From Skeletonema tropicum (taxonomy: Eukaryota > Bacillariophyta > Thalassiosirophyceae > Thalassiosirales > Thalassiosiraceae): DNA of 64,000 nt. The stretch spans positions 1-64,000 of the forward strand of contig JAWZXG010000050.1 in NCBI GenBank assembly GCA_037178625.1. The letters run 5' to 3'. The position numbers and the translations under genes were made by a program. The notes under the pieces are model-generated. The model was given only the letters and a program-made list of their open reading frames with translations. It did no database searches and was not told the origin of the DNA. This document shows positions 1 to 10,849 of this stretch, piece after piece. Each line of letters starts with the position of its first letter. The first letter of the stretch is position 1.

Positions 1-420
1 GTGGTACGTTGTCTTCACAAGGAGGATGCAAAAGTAGGCGCAACGAGATTGGCAGACTTCCTTGCAAAACACCACGAGAACTTCAAAAATGACATGGACG
101 ATGCAGTTGAAAAGCACCGCGCACTAAGGGCACAAGTTGACGACAATGATGATACACCAAAGCTTCATTATGCAGCAGATCATGGACTTGAAACTCTTGA
201 GACACACCCTGACTTGTTTCTGATGATTGAGGAATGGGTAGAACAGTTCCATCAAACGGAAAGGAAGAGAGTGGAGGAGAGATGCAGGTTTGTCAAAGAC
301 GCAGATAAACATGCAGAAGCCGTTGGGAAGAAGAGAGCGAGTCAGAACAATGAAGATATCATGGCAAAAACTAGAGATACGAAGAGGCCACGAGGAAAGT
401 ACAAACAAAATAACGAATAA
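1..420 (+). CDS. C-terminal part of an unknown charged protein (runs off the window)
   Basis: The frame is open from the first base to a TAA at 418-420, giving 139 residues, and the true start is probably upstream of the window. The protein is hydrophilic, rich in Lys, Glu, Asp and His, and probably helical. It ends in a basic tail (KRPRGKYKQNNE). I see no catalytic motif, signal peptide or membrane segment and do not recognise the family. It lies outside the tandem array, left of the array boundary at 721. It could be the tail of a mobile-element ORF or of a host gene; nothing visible decides between these. Confidence 0.35.
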   Translation: MVRCLHKEDAKVGATRLADFLAKHHENFKNDMDDAVEKHRALRAQVDDNDDTPKLHYAADHGLETLETHPDLFLMIEEWVEQFHQTERKRVEERCRFVKDADKHAEAVGKKRASQNNEDIMAKTRDTKRPRGKYKQNNE

Positions 421-720
421 TTGGTTGACATCGAGATTATACGAAGCGCTGAAAATTTAGGCATTAATAGAGCATGGCATCCGGCACCTGTTTTGGGTAT
501 CAATTTCGATCGATGTCATGGATTGGATGTTGTATGGGACGTCGTATTGAGCTAGCGGGTGGCATGTTCATGGTGGAATCGGATCGGTTAGCTGTGAGAA
601 AAAGGGGGCACTTAGGGGGGATAAAACCTAAACACGTAATATCTAGTAAGATTATCTATGTGACCCCCGAAAAGGGGGATGGTAGGAAATTTTTTTTTAA
701 CTAGTGGCGAAATTGGTGTG
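421..720. other. Unique flank, no gene seen
   Basis: These 300 bases separate the upstream ORF from the first tandem-repeat sequence. They hold G-runs, a CCCCC/GGGGG pair around 663-677 and a T9 tract ending near 698. Short open frames here have no credible protein composition. The tandem-repeat sequence starts abruptly at 721, in the middle of a unit, so 720/721 is a rearrangement or insertion junction. Confidence 0.5.
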
Positions 721-1286
721 TCACCTCATCAGCTCACACAACATCATCTTCATCCGCTTCGCTTGCACTATGCACTATCCAGCAACGTACGGAGGAGGAG
801 GATGCTGTGAATCAAAGTAAGACTGAGGAGGAGGAGGATGGTGCTCAGTGGTTGTTGAATGAGGATTTTTTATCCTACGAGTTGGAATATTTGACGCTTT
901 ATGGATTTAGGCCGACTCTTCAAGACTTTGAAAATGATCGGGCTATGGACAGAAATACCATGAGCAATGATATCAATCATCATCATTCAGAGGGCAAGAA
1001 GGGGAAGAATAATGTCATCAAGTCATCATCTTCATCAGCAGATGGAAATACATTGGGAGGGTTCGATCTCGAAGATGATTTATTAATTGATCATGCTCAG
1101 CATCGCTCCCATCACATGTCACAATTGAGGAATAATCCACCGCTATCCGCAGCCAAATCCAAACTACTATCACCACCACCATCACCGACATCATATGGAA
1201 AGATTTAGATTTACTTGAACTGAAATGGATGATGATAGAGAAGAGCCTTTCTATTCCGTCCATAACTTCCCTTGCATTGGTCGTAT
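721..1286 (+). repeat. Truncated tandem-array unit (unit 0)
   Basis: From TCACCTCATCAG at 721 to GTAT at 1286 the sequence matches the last quarter of the 2.1-kb array unit, including the exon-like ORF that ends at the TAG near 1208. In normal units GTAT continues directly into CAAGGCGATG. Here it runs into foreign sequence at 1287, and CAAGGCG resumes only at 13225. The left part of the unit is missing. Confidence 0.9.
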
Positions 1287-1345
1287 GAAATGGTGCGCGC
1301 GGCGATTTGTGACTGCATGTTGTGTATGGTGTGTAGTGCGGCGCG

Positions 1346-1358
1346 GGCCCTCGGGGCC
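1346..1358. repeat. GC-rich hairpin near the left end of the insertion (left copy)
   Basis: GGCCCTCGGGGCC folds on itself (GGCCC/GGGCC, loop TCG). Its reverse complement occurs at the far right end of the same insertion (13209-13221). The right copy of the duplication carries it at 7743-7755. It lies 59 bp inside the inferred left end, so it is not a clean terminal inverted repeat. Confidence 0.6.
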
Positions 1359-1360
1359 TG

Positions 1361-1523
1361 TTTTTTTTTTGTGCAATGTACCCGTCTATAAATTTGCTCT
1401 GCAATGCTTGTTGTTGTAACATAAATGTGTCATGATGACAAAATTATTCTGTGGATTTCGTGTTGGATTTTTTTTTGCAATGTATCCGTCTATAAAGTTG
1501 CTCTGCAATGCTTGTTTAATAAC
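1361..1523 (+). repeat. Imperfect direct repeat pair, noncoding (left copy)
   Basis: A T-run followed by GCAATGTA(C/T)CCGTCTATAAA, then TTGCTCTGCAATGCTTGTT, occurs at about 1361-1421 and again at about 1468-1523 with a few substitutions. The pair recurs at 7758-7920 in the right copy of the large duplication. It sits just inside the left end of the 5.5-kb insertion. No function is evident. Confidence 0.7.
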
Positions 1524-2468
1524 ATTCTTATAACAGAAACGTTTTATAGTACATACTCACTTACTTACTTAGAGCCGTTCCAAGCAAAATTGCATCGTAG
1601 ATGCATAAGATTTTGATAGCAGCTAACAAAAAAGTGCAGCGCGCTTTCCGAGCACAACTGCATGCATGCATGTTTTTTCGTTCGACAGTCAGTATCTAAC
1701 ATCATAGCCGCTACTCTCATAGCCACCACGTTGCACAAACCCTACCAATAGTAATATCCAGTGAACTATATCGCAGACAACACCCTTTGCAACTATTCAG
1801 CCGCAGGGTTTTATTATTACAACTGTCTACACCGCATAAATAAATGACTAATACATGCTACATAAATGTCATTTCTGTCTATGATGTTGCTATTTTTATC
1901 CAGCCTATTGCAATATTATGGACAATAAATAGCCGACACTTCTTATATATAATAATGTTGATGAGTTGCGGTCTTTAGAGCCGCTCGATCCGCCGTCTAC
2001 AGGCTTATTGTTGTGTTAGAGTGTCAAATTATTTATGCAATTTTGTGCACATCTTGTGTCCTTGGTATTTTGGAGGTGTGGGGGGGCTTTAATGGTCATT
2101 CCGAGCAACCAGAATCTCACTTCATATTATCATCGGCGATGGGTAGCGGAGGGGTAGTGCCTATAGATGTTTATCATCTTCGATGGGTGCAGGGAAGGTG
2201 GTTGTTTTCATTTCAAATCTCAATGAAGTGGATTGCAATGATATTATCTCCACCCCTACAGCAGCCGAAACGCCACACTGCTGCGAAAAAATCGCCATAA
2301 TGTCGTTTAAGGGATGGGCCATCGATACCTTATGAAATATACTCATGGACTGAGATAGGCGGCCATACTAGGGGTGCCATTGTAGGCCATTGTGGTGGCA
2401 TCTTTTTCTCTTTTTCTGCACGATCATCGATCATGCAAAAACCGAGTTGGCTTTTTGACGAAATAATT
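1524..2468. other. Noncoding 5' region of the insertion (left copy; also 7921-8865)
   Basis: This stretch is AT-rich and has no ORF with credible composition. An open frame at 2013-2300 starts with TTG and shows no recognisable domain. Direct short words (TTACTTACTTAG, GCATGCATGCATG) occur but form no array. I see no RNA gene. Confidence 0.4.
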
Positions 2469-2534
2469 TACCGATCGCGTTTGACAGTACTTTATACCGA
2501 TCGCGTTTTACATATTCTCAAATATATGACGTCA
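2469..2534 (+). promoter_or_regulatory. Putative promoter elements: paired TACCGATCGCGTTT and a CRE-type palindrome (left copy)
   Basis: TACCGATCGCGTTT occurs twice, at 2469-2482 and 2495-2508, spaced 26 bp start to start. It is followed by the palindrome TGACGTCA at 2527-2534, the classical bZIP/CRE site. They lie 250-315 bp upstream of the ATG at 2784. Paired identical words plus a perfect bZIP palindrome ahead of a gene look like an upstream regulatory region. The role is inferred from position and motif only. Confidence 0.4.
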
Positions 2535-2783
2535 CTTGTTCCTCTCCTAACTTCAACGTGTCAGCTTCTCTGCTGGCAGGAAGAACATGTCGCCATCCGT
2601 GACTTTTCCGCGCAGCCACTCATCGACTATCATGCTACGGAACACCACATGCAATTAGAAGAGTGCATAAATAATAATGAGTGGCTTGCGTATGACATTC
2701 CTCGCACGCAAATCAATATCTTAAATATGTGACCATTACGGACCGGCATAACCAAACCACGAACAAAATTGACCGTATGAAAT

Positions 2784-4452
2784 ATGCACACTTCAAGAGA
2801 GAAAGCGCAGCAACAGCAACCATCCTCTTCCGACGTGAACAGCAAGAGCGCTCGGAAGGGTGTTAGATGCTCATTTCTGTCTATTCGTCAAATAATTTAC
2901 AAAGTCCAATGGCCGAAAGTGCGTGTAGGCGATCATATCTTCCGCGAAATAGTAGAATTACAATCATCGCGCAATCCATGCTTCGAACACTCTACTGATC
3001 CACATACTCTTCTGAGGCTTGTTCTTTCCTCTTGCAATATGCGTGAACTAAAACATGTATTGTCTGAGCTAGGATGCGTAATGGATCTATATCGCACCAG
3101 ACAGGAACAATTATCTATCGCTTACAATGTCATTTCCAATCGCAACGTTACCTGTAACGGTTCAAGCTCGGCTCAGTTCTACAAATCGGATGCAGAAAGC
3201 AAAGCTGGAATAATGAATTATGGCCGTTGTGTAAATAACAGTCATAACTTGCAGTCGTTGGCTGCTCCAGAGTGTTCCAGCGTATTGTCTAATGGGTAAG
3301 TCCGAAAGTGTATTGTTAAGATGAGCTGAAATTGGAAGAAGCGTCTTATGTGATTCAGAATTTCATGTATAAGCGAAACGCTTAACACTGCGTAAAACAT
3401 TACGTAGAGTGATCGTACGAACATAGGAAGGATCGCTCATTCATCTACATTTAAGTCGCTTTTTGCTGTGTGGTATTAACCTTCCATAGAGTTCATGCCA
3501 AAAATAAAATTGTGATGTATGCAAATTTATTTTAAACTTGAACTGGTATTGTTTCTCCCATATGAATGTCGTCATGTCAAAAACTAATCACTTATCCTTA
3601 CTTATCCCTATTTTCATTTACTTCAGCAATGGCGGTGTGACAGCGGGCAACAAAAAAGATGTTGTCGACAACAACAAGAACGAGCATGATATACCTCTTC
3701 TGCAGACAAAGCAAGGCGATTGCATCTCTCCCGCTCATGTTAGATGCACTAACTTTGAGCAGGCAGAAGCATTTGATGCATCATGCAAATCATGGAGATC
3801 ATGCGATAATAATAATGATTATGACGTTGTCGAGCAGGCGAGTTCTTTGTTAAAGTTAAAGCAATCATCAAAAAATTATGACATCGAACAGCAGTGCCCT
3901 AAAGAGAGCAATGGTAGTGCCGCAACTCCAGTGAATACTCATCATCCGTCTGAAACGGACATACCAGCGTCTACTCCTTCTGATGAGGAGTCAGCAGTTG
4001 ACCCAACTAATCTTCCGGCGTTGCTGTATCATGCTGGGGAACAACCTGCTACTGTTCGCGCATATCGCCGCTGCTCAGAAGATCGCAGTCTTGTGGGCCG
4101 CCAAACCATTCGCGATCATTTATATGATTCTCCGTCTACCAGTAGACTTCCGCGCAGCTGTCTCGACCGCCTGTTTCATGAGTCTTCTGGTTCTACCGTG
4201 AAGGATTATCCGTGTCGTAATGCTACTTCGGTTGCTAGACTGTCAGGAGAACGTGATAATGATGGCACCAATATGGGTGTTGGTAATGTTGATAACGCCC
4301 CCTTGGAAGCAGACGATGCTGGTGTATTTCGTAGCAATAATGGCAATGCAGCTCGGCCAGTTGGAGTTGGAGAAATTCCACAGAACACAAAAGCGTCTGG
4401 AACTATTGGATCTATGTTGGGAGAGCTGTCGGAAAAGGGAATCCAACGGTGA
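2784..4452 (+). CDS. Unknown spliced gene, two or three exons (left copy)
   Basis: Exon 1 runs 2784-3295 from an ATG. A GTAAGT donor at 3296 and a TTTACTTCAG acceptor ending at 3626 define a 331-nt phase-2 intron. Joining restores one frame through 3627-4452, giving 445 residues. The N-terminal part is mixed hydrophobic and polar; the exon-2 part is Asn, Asp, Ser and Thr rich and looks disordered. I recognise no domain. A second donor (GTGAGT at 4449) with acceptor ending at 4556 would instead extend the protein to a TGA at 4708-4710 (495 residues), using the helicase-tail DNA in a shifted, non-helicase frame. A seven-base-offset upstream ATG at 2777 opens a short overlapping uORF. The gene is duplicated identically at 9181-10849. 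It may be cargo or part of the 5.5-kb insertion. Confidence 0.5.
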
Positions 4453-5285
4453 GTGAATGTAGAAATGTATTCTTGAATTCGAAATATAGCATGGCACTGA
4501 TCAATCATCCCTCTTTACACAAATTTGTAATCACTCCACTCCACCACTCCACTCAGCACGTGCCAATACCACCCTACACTCACATCTGCAACAAAGGATG
4601 CTGTACTGCCACGTTCATGCCCCTGCAAATTGCATTCGCAATCACAATACACCGCTGCCAGGGCATGGAGGCCGGGTTCGGCAAGGACGATCGATGGAAT
4701 CGCATGGTGATAGATCCGTCAGATGAGCTCTGGGAGAGAAGCCAGTGCCTTGGGACAGGATACGTTGCTACCAGCAGGGGCAAAACACTTGGTTCCAAAA
4801 ATGTTATGCACCCGACGGATAGTGCGATTTATTGGACAGGGCCGAGCGTGTCTGTAGAACGGTTACACAATTGCAAGACGAACCAAGATGGCCAACTCTG
4901 CAAACTCTTCAAGAAGCGGGACAAATGGGTCAAGTACCTTGACGGCAAGGCAGAAGAAACCAAGACAAGATACAACAAGAGAAAGCTCGACAAAATGACG
5001 AAAACGACTTACCAAAAGGCAGTGAGTGGTACTTTAATAAAGAATAGAGAGGACCTGACAAACCGCATCACCGAAATCATAACCAACCCAAACAAAAAAT
5101 GGAAAGAAGCGAAGAAAGAATACCAATTGCCACGCGATTATTTTGCCTAGTGGACGATACAATGCAATATTCACAACTTGCATGGAAAATAAATTTGTCT
5201 TCAAGACAAATTTATTTTCAATCGAGCATTATGACAAATTAACGACAATCAATAAAGGATACAACAAAGGGAGAATATTTCTCGT
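4440..5285 (+). pseudogene. Pif1-like helicase C-terminal tail, detached fragment (left copy)
   Basis: The helicase-frame exon starts at 4557 after a CACTCAG acceptor and ends at TAG 5148-5150, giving 197 residues. It contains AFAITIHRCQG (helicase motif V region of Pif1/RecD-type SF1 enzymes) and GYVATSRGKTLG (motif VI region), then a basic tail ending in RDYFA. Walker A and B motifs and motifs I-IV are absent. The sequence is homologous to 12018-12865 from GAATCCAACGG rightward, but its own upstream exon has been replaced by the unknown gene, whose splice phase (2) does not match the helicase frame (phase 0). It is therefore a truncated duplicate, not an active helicase. Confidence 0.8.
5186..5218. 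repeat. Perfect 33-nt palindrome downstream of the helicase tail (left copy)
   Basis: AAAATAAATTTGTCTT at 5186-5201 and its exact reverse complement at 5203-5218 flank a single C. It begins 36 bp after the helicase stop codon. It could form a 3'-end hairpin in RNA or a cruciform in DNA. The copy after the longer helicase fragment (12765-12797) is interrupted by one change. Confidence 0.75.
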
Positions 5286-5303
5286 CAGAAACGGCTGTCA
5301 GTA

Positions 5304-6925
5304 GAGCTCTCCAACCTTGGTACGCTGATGATCTCGGCGGTGTCGGTACTGCACTCGATAACGCTACTATGCTTCAGCTTCTCAAAGAAAGGGGGCCCTA
5401 TGTTGGATACTATCCCGAACCAGATAAATCCCACTACATTTGTATGCCGCAAGATGAGGATGCTGCACGAGCAGCCTTTGAAGCGGCTGGCATCTCGGAA
5501 CTGAATTATGGACGCCACCACCGATACCTTGGTGGAGTGTATGGTGATGCAGCTGAGAAGGAGGAGTGGGTCAAGAAGAAAGTGGAACAGTGGGTATATT
5601 GCGTGGAAGTCCTTGGCAAATGTGCCTACACACAACCCCAGGCAGCCTATGCAGGTTTTGTACTGTCTCTTCAGAATGAATGGACATACTTATCGCGCAT
5701 TGTGCCAAACGTGGGGCCCCTTCTTGCTCCGATTGAGGTTGCCATTAGAGAGAAATTTATCCCACCTCTCTTTGGCATCTCCCCTTCGGAATTATCTGGA
5801 GAGTTGCGACACCTGCTTTCCCTTAGTGTGAAACATGCAGGCTTAGCAATCCGGTTCCCTGTGGAACAATCTGAGGATTGCTTCAAAACGTCGCGACAAG
5901 CGGTGGAACACCTGGTTGAAACGCTGGTCAATCGTCGGGAACTGTGCCCGAAAACCCACCAGTACTCAGCTATGATGGCTAAAATTGGATCGCAGGAAGC
6001 GAAGAAGCTTGATGCTGAGTACCATCTCACCCAGTGGGGGAGAGAGAAACCAGGTGATAAGAGGAGGTTGGAACGGATCTGTGAGACTGGATGTTGGCTG
6101 ACGGCTGTCCCAAACCGCCTCAATGGCACGATCCTATCGGCTGAAGAGTTTCGAGACAACGTACGTCTCCGGTACAACCTGAAGCCGATGGATTTGTCAG
6201 ACCTATGCGATGGATGTGGTGCAAAAATGACGGTGGAACATGCTCTCCAATGCAAGGTGGGCGGTCTCGTCCATTGCCGCCACAATGATGTTACGAGAGA
6301 ATTTGGCTCCTTGTGCAAGCAAGCCTTTACTCCCGGTGACGTTGAGTACGAACCCTTTATCTACACTAGTACTCAACGCACTGCTGCAGAGGCAGAGGCT
6401 GCTGCCGCAGCAGAGGCTGAAAATACCACGCAACAACACAACGCAACTGATGGGTCGACCCCAGTGACAACAACGGAAGAGCGTGGAGATGTGATGGTCT
6501 CCCACTTCTGGAAGAGACAGCGTCGAACTGTCTTTGACACTCGCATCACCGACGCGGACTGCCGCTCCTACCGCAACAAGGCGCCTTCGGCTGTCTTGAG
6601 GCAACAAGAGAGGGAGAAAATCCGCAAGTACAAGGCAGCTTGTCTTGAACGACGTCGGGACTTCACCCCCCTCTGCTTCACGGCTGATGGAATGCCAGGT
6701 AGAGAGGCCTTGAATGCGATGCGTCAACTGGGTACACACTTAGCTGAAAAGTGGGAGCGTCAGCGTAGCCAGATGATATTCTATGTGCGGGTACGCATGT
6801 CCCTTGCCCTAGTCCGGGCAAACTCCCTCCTGCTCAGAGGGAGTAGGGACAGGCACCACCGCATCCGGCCACTCATTGAGAATGGGCCGGGGATGTCCAA
6901 CTGGCACACCTGGAGTGGGGAGTAA
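5304..6925 (+). pseudogene. LINE polyprotein fragment: RT motif C to zinc finger and putative endonuclease
   Basis: The frame is open from the truncation point. Residues encoded at 5318-5332 read WYADD, the catalytic YADD box of reverse transcriptase (motif C), so the fingers and most of the palm are missing. The first ATG is at 5369 (518 residues), but this is an internal Met. A thumb-like region follows. Near 6205-6255 there is a CX2CX7HX3C finger (CDGC...H...C) followed by GGLVHCRHNDV. The C-terminal third has GDVMVSHF, TVFDTRITD and EREKIRKYKAAC, which resembles the restriction-like endonuclease region of R2/CRE-type LINEs; that assignment is by pattern only. An Ala/Glu-rich insert lies near 6380-6420. 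The fragment cannot encode an active RT. Confidence 0.85.
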
Positions 6926-7177
6926 TCCCCTCTCCCCCACCCCTGCGGTGGCAGAGGTTGAGTGAGGACTCTCACTCTCACCTGTCGAGAGGCAGTTGAG
7001 AGTAGGAGGGAGGAGGAACATACCATCACCTAGCACAGGTGACAAGAGGAGTGCGGACTTGCCACTGAACTAGAGATACCTAGACTGCACTCCTCTTATT
7101 ACCTAAAATGGGCAAGTTCAGATCCAGCTTGCCCAGTAAACAGCTCCTGAATACCATCCTAAACTAATCACTTATTT

Positions 7178-7182
<5 letters not shown>

Positions 7183-7213
<31 letters not shown>
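7183..7213 (+). repeat. LINE poly(A) tail
   Basis: Thirty-one consecutive A follow TTATTTATCTT. The next base, G7214, starts the right copy of the 4,487-bp segment. The target in the left copy reads CAAAG at 813-817, so the insertion point carried A residues on which the tail could anneal. Confidence 0.95.
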
Positions 7214-7217
<4 letters not shown>

Positions 7218-7742
7218 GACTGAGGAGGAGGAGGATGGTGCTCAGTGGTTGTTGAATGAGGATTTTTTATCCTACGAGTTGGAATATTTGACGCTTTATG
7301 GATTTAGGCCGACTCTTCAAGACTTTGAAAATGATCGGGCTATGGACAGAAATACCATGAGCAATGATATCAATCATCATCATTCAGAGGGCAAGAAGGG
7401 GAAGAATAATGTCATCAAGTCATCATCTTCATCAGCAGATGGAAATACATTGGGAGGGTTCGATCTCGAAGATGATTTATTAATTGATCATGCTCAGCAT
7501 CGCTCCCATCACATGTCACAATTGAGGAATAATCCACCGCTATCCGCAGCCAAATCCAAACTACTATCACCACCACCATCACCGACATCATATGGAAAGA
7601 TTTAGATTTACTTGAACTGAAATGGATGATGATAGAGAAGAGCCTTTCTATTCCGTCCATAACTTCCCTTGCATTGGTCGTATGAAATGGTGCGCGCGGC
7701 GATTTGTGACTGCATGTTGTGTATGGTGTGTAGTGCGGCGCG

Positions 7743-7755
7743 GGCCCTCGGGGCC
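7743..7755. repeat. GC-rich hairpin near the left end of the insertion (right copy)
   Basis: Duplicate of 1346-1358. With 13209-13221 it forms a subterminal inverted pair of GGCCCTCGGGGCC in the intact insertion. Confidence 0.6.
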
Positions 7756-7757
7756 TG

Positions 7758-7920
7758 TTTTTTTTTTGTGCAATGTACCCGTCTATAAATTTGCTCTGCA
7801 ATGCTTGTTGTTGTAACATAAATGTGTCATGATGACAAAATTATTCTGTGGATTTCGTGTTGGATTTTTTTTTGCAATGTATCCGTCTATAAAGTTGCTC
7901 TGCAATGCTTGTTTAATAAC
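7758..7920 (+). repeat. Imperfect direct repeat pair, noncoding (right copy)
   Basis: Same pair as at 1361-1523, carried by the right copy of the large duplication: T-run plus GCAATGTA(C/T)CCGTCTATAAA at about 7758-7818 and about 7865-7920. Confidence 0.7.
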
Positions 7921-8865
7921 ATTCTTATAACAGAAACGTTTTATAGTACATACTCACTTACTTACTTAGAGCCGTTCCAAGCAAAATTGCATCGTAGATG
8001 CATAAGATTTTGATAGCAGCTAACAAAAAAGTGCAGCGCGCTTTCCGAGCACAACTGCATGCATGCATGTTTTTTCGTTCGACAGTCAGTATCTAACATC
8101 ATAGCCGCTACTCTCATAGCCACCACGTTGCACAAACCCTACCAATAGTAATATCCAGTGAACTATATCGCAGACAACACCCTTTGCAACTATTCAGCCG
8201 CAGGGTTTTATTATTACAACTGTCTACACCGCATAAATAAATGACTAATACATGCTACATAAATGTCATTTCTGTCTATGATGTTGCTATTTTTATCCAG
8301 CCTATTGCAATATTATGGACAATAAATAGCCGACACTTCTTATATATAATAATGTTGATGAGTTGCGGTCTTTAGAGCCGCTCGATCCGCCGTCTACAGG
8401 CTTATTGTTGTGTTAGAGTGTCAAATTATTTATGCAATTTTGTGCACATCTTGTGTCCTTGGTATTTTGGAGGTGTGGGGGGGCTTTAATGGTCATTCCG
8501 AGCAACCAGAATCTCACTTCATATTATCATCGGCGATGGGTAGCGGAGGGGTAGTGCCTATAGATGTTTATCATCTTCGATGGGTGCAGGGAAGGTGGTT
8601 GTTTTCATTTCAAATCTCAATGAAGTGGATTGCAATGATATTATCTCCACCCCTACAGCAGCCGAAACGCCACACTGCTGCGAAAAAATCGCCATAATGT
8701 CGTTTAAGGGATGGGCCATCGATACCTTATGAAATATACTCATGGACTGAGATAGGCGGCCATACTAGGGGTGCCATTGTAGGCCATTGTGGTGGCATCT
8801 TTTTCTCTTTTTCTGCACGATCATCGATCATGCAAAAACCGAGTTGGCTTTTTGACGAAATAATT

Positions 8866-8931
8866 TACCGATCGCGTTTGACAGTACTTTATACCGATCG
8901 CGTTTTACATATTCTCAAATATATGACGTCA
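8866..8931 (+). promoter_or_regulatory. Putative promoter elements (right copy)
   Basis: Duplicate of 2469-2534: the TACCGATCGCGTTT pair at 8866-8879 and 8892-8905 and TGACGTCA at 8924-8931, upstream of the ATG at 9181. Confidence 0.4.
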
Positions 8932-9180
8932 CTTGTTCCTCTCCTAACTTCAACGTGTCAGCTTCTCTGCTGGCAGGAAGAACATGTCGCCATCCGTGAC
9001 TTTTCCGCGCAGCCACTCATCGACTATCATGCTACGGAACACCACATGCAATTAGAAGAGTGCATAAATAATAATGAGTGGCTTGCGTATGACATTCCTC
9101 GCACGCAAATCAATATCTTAAATATGTGACCATTACGGACCGGCATAACCAAACCACGAACAAAATTGACCGTATGAAAT

Positions 9181-10849
9181 ATGCACACTTCAAGAGAGAA
9201 AGCGCAGCAACAGCAACCATCCTCTTCCGACGTGAACAGCAAGAGCGCTCGGAAGGGTGTTAGATGCTCATTTCTGTCTATTCGTCAAATAATTTACAAA
9301 GTCCAATGGCCGAAAGTGCGTGTAGGCGATCATATCTTCCGCGAAATAGTAGAATTACAATCATCGCGCAATCCATGCTTCGAACACTCTACTGATCCAC
9401 ATACTCTTCTGAGGCTTGTTCTTTCCTCTTGCAATATGCGTGAACTAAAACATGTATTGTCTGAGCTAGGATGCGTAATGGATCTATATCGCACCAGACA
9501 GGAACAATTATCTATCGCTTACAATGTCATTTCCAATCGCAACGTTACCTGTAACGGTTCAAGCTCGGCTCAGTTCTACAAATCGGATGCAGAAAGCAAA
9601 GCTGGAATAATGAATTATGGCCGTTGTGTAAATAACAGTCATAACTTGCAGTCGTTGGCTGCTCCAGAGTGTTCCAGCGTATTGTCTAATGGGTAAGTCC
9701 GAAAGTGTATTGTTAAGATGAGCTGAAATTGGAAGAAGCGTCTTATGTGATTCAGAATTTCATGTATAAGCGAAACGCTTAACACTGCGTAAAACATTAC
9801 GTAGAGTGATCGTACGAACATAGGAAGGATCGCTCATTCATCTACATTTAAGTCGCTTTTTGCTGTGTGGTATTAACCTTCCATAGAGTTCATGCCAAAA
9901 ATAAAATTGTGATGTATGCAAATTTATTTTAAACTTGAACTGGTATTGTTTCTCCCATATGAATGTCGTCATGTCAAAAACTAATCACTTATCCTTACTT
10001 ATCCCTATTTTCATTTACTTCAGCAATGGCGGTGTGACAGCGGGCAACAAAAAAGATGTTGTCGACAACAACAAGAACGAGCATGATATACCTCTTCTGC
10101 AGACAAAGCAAGGCGATTGCATCTCTCCCGCTCATGTTAGATGCACTAACTTTGAGCAGGCAGAAGCATTTGATGCATCATGCAAATCATGGAGATCATG
10201 CGATAATAATAATGATTATGACGTTGTCGAGCAGGCGAGTTCTTTGTTAAAGTTAAAGCAATCATCAAAAAATTATGACATCGAACAGCAGTGCCCTAAA
10301 GAGAGCAATGGTAGTGCCGCAACTCCAGTGAATACTCATCATCCGTCTGAAACGGACATACCAGCGTCTACTCCTTCTGATGAGGAGTCAGCAGTTGACC
10401 CAACTAATCTTCCGGCGTTGCTGTATCATGCTGGGGAACAACCTGCTACTGTTCGCGCATATCGCCGCTGCTCAGAAGATCGCAGTCTTGTGGGCCGCCA
10501 AACCATTCGCGATCATTTATATGATTCTCCGTCTACCAGTAGACTTCCGCGCAGCTGTCTCGACCGCCTGTTTCATGAGTCTTCTGGTTCTACCGTGAAG
10601 GATTATCCGTGTCGTAATGCTACTTCGGTTGCTAGACTGTCAGGAGAACGTGATAATGATGGCACCAATATGGGTGTTGGTAATGTTGATAACGCCCCCT
10701 TGGAAGCAGACGATGCTGGTGTATTTCGTAGCAATAATGGCAATGCAGCTCGGCCAGTTGGAGTTGGAGAAATTCCACAGAACACAAAAGCGTCTGGAAC
10801 TATTGGATCTATGTTGGGAGAGCTGTCGGAAAAGGGAATCCAACGGTGA
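9181..10849 (+). CDS. Unknown spliced gene, two or three exons (right copy)
   Basis: Second copy of the gene at 2784-4452, with the same translation. Exon 1 is 9181-9692, the intron 9693-10023 (GTAAGT...TTCAG), and exon 2 is 10024-10849, for 445 residues. The alternative third exon would begin at 10954 after a 108-nt intron (10846-10953). This copy lies in the intact insertion and is followed by both helicase fragments. No family is recognised. The intact splice sites and restored frame argue for a real gene; the low-complexity exon 2 limits certainty. Confidence 0.5.

Larger units (their letters stand above)
817..5303 (+). repeat. 4,487-bp direct duplication, left copy
   Basis: This segment recurs at 7214-11700 with a constant offset of 6,397 bp, and I saw no differences in the stretches compared. 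It covers the end of array unit 0 and most of the 5.5-kb insertion. Its right edge (GGCTGTCAGTA) abuts the 5' end of a truncated LINE. The right copy begins directly after the LINE poly(A). The arrangement is that of a target-site duplication, but thousands of times the usual size. Confidence 0.93.
5304..7213 (+). mobile_element. 5'-truncated non-LTR retrotransposon (LINE) with poly(A) tail
   Basis: The element begins inside its reverse-transcriptase gene at 5304, continues through the end of the ORF (6925) and a 3' UTR (6926-7182), and ends in an uninterrupted A tract (7183-7213, 31 A, of which up to three may be target sequence). Truncation at the 5' end plus a poly(A) tail is the normal product of target-primed reverse transcription. 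It is bounded on both sides by copies of one 4,487-bp segment (817-5303 and 7214-11700). No separate short target-site duplication is visible. The clean A tract and open ORF indicate a young insertion. Confidence 0.88.

Noticed and set aside
474..704. 76-codon frame in the left flank
   Set aside because: Composition follows G-runs and T-runs, there is no domain, and it crosses a T9 tract near the array junction.
2784..5150. Unknown gene plus helicase tail as one in-frame fusion protein
   Set aside because: The upstream exon ends in phase 2, whereas the helicase exon needs phase 0. Splicing would give about 50 out-of-frame residues and a stop at 4708-4710.
5369..6925. The 518-codon frame as an intact gene
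   Set aside because: The frame is open upstream of the ATG to the truncation point and encodes the RT YADD box there, so it is the tail of a larger polyprotein.
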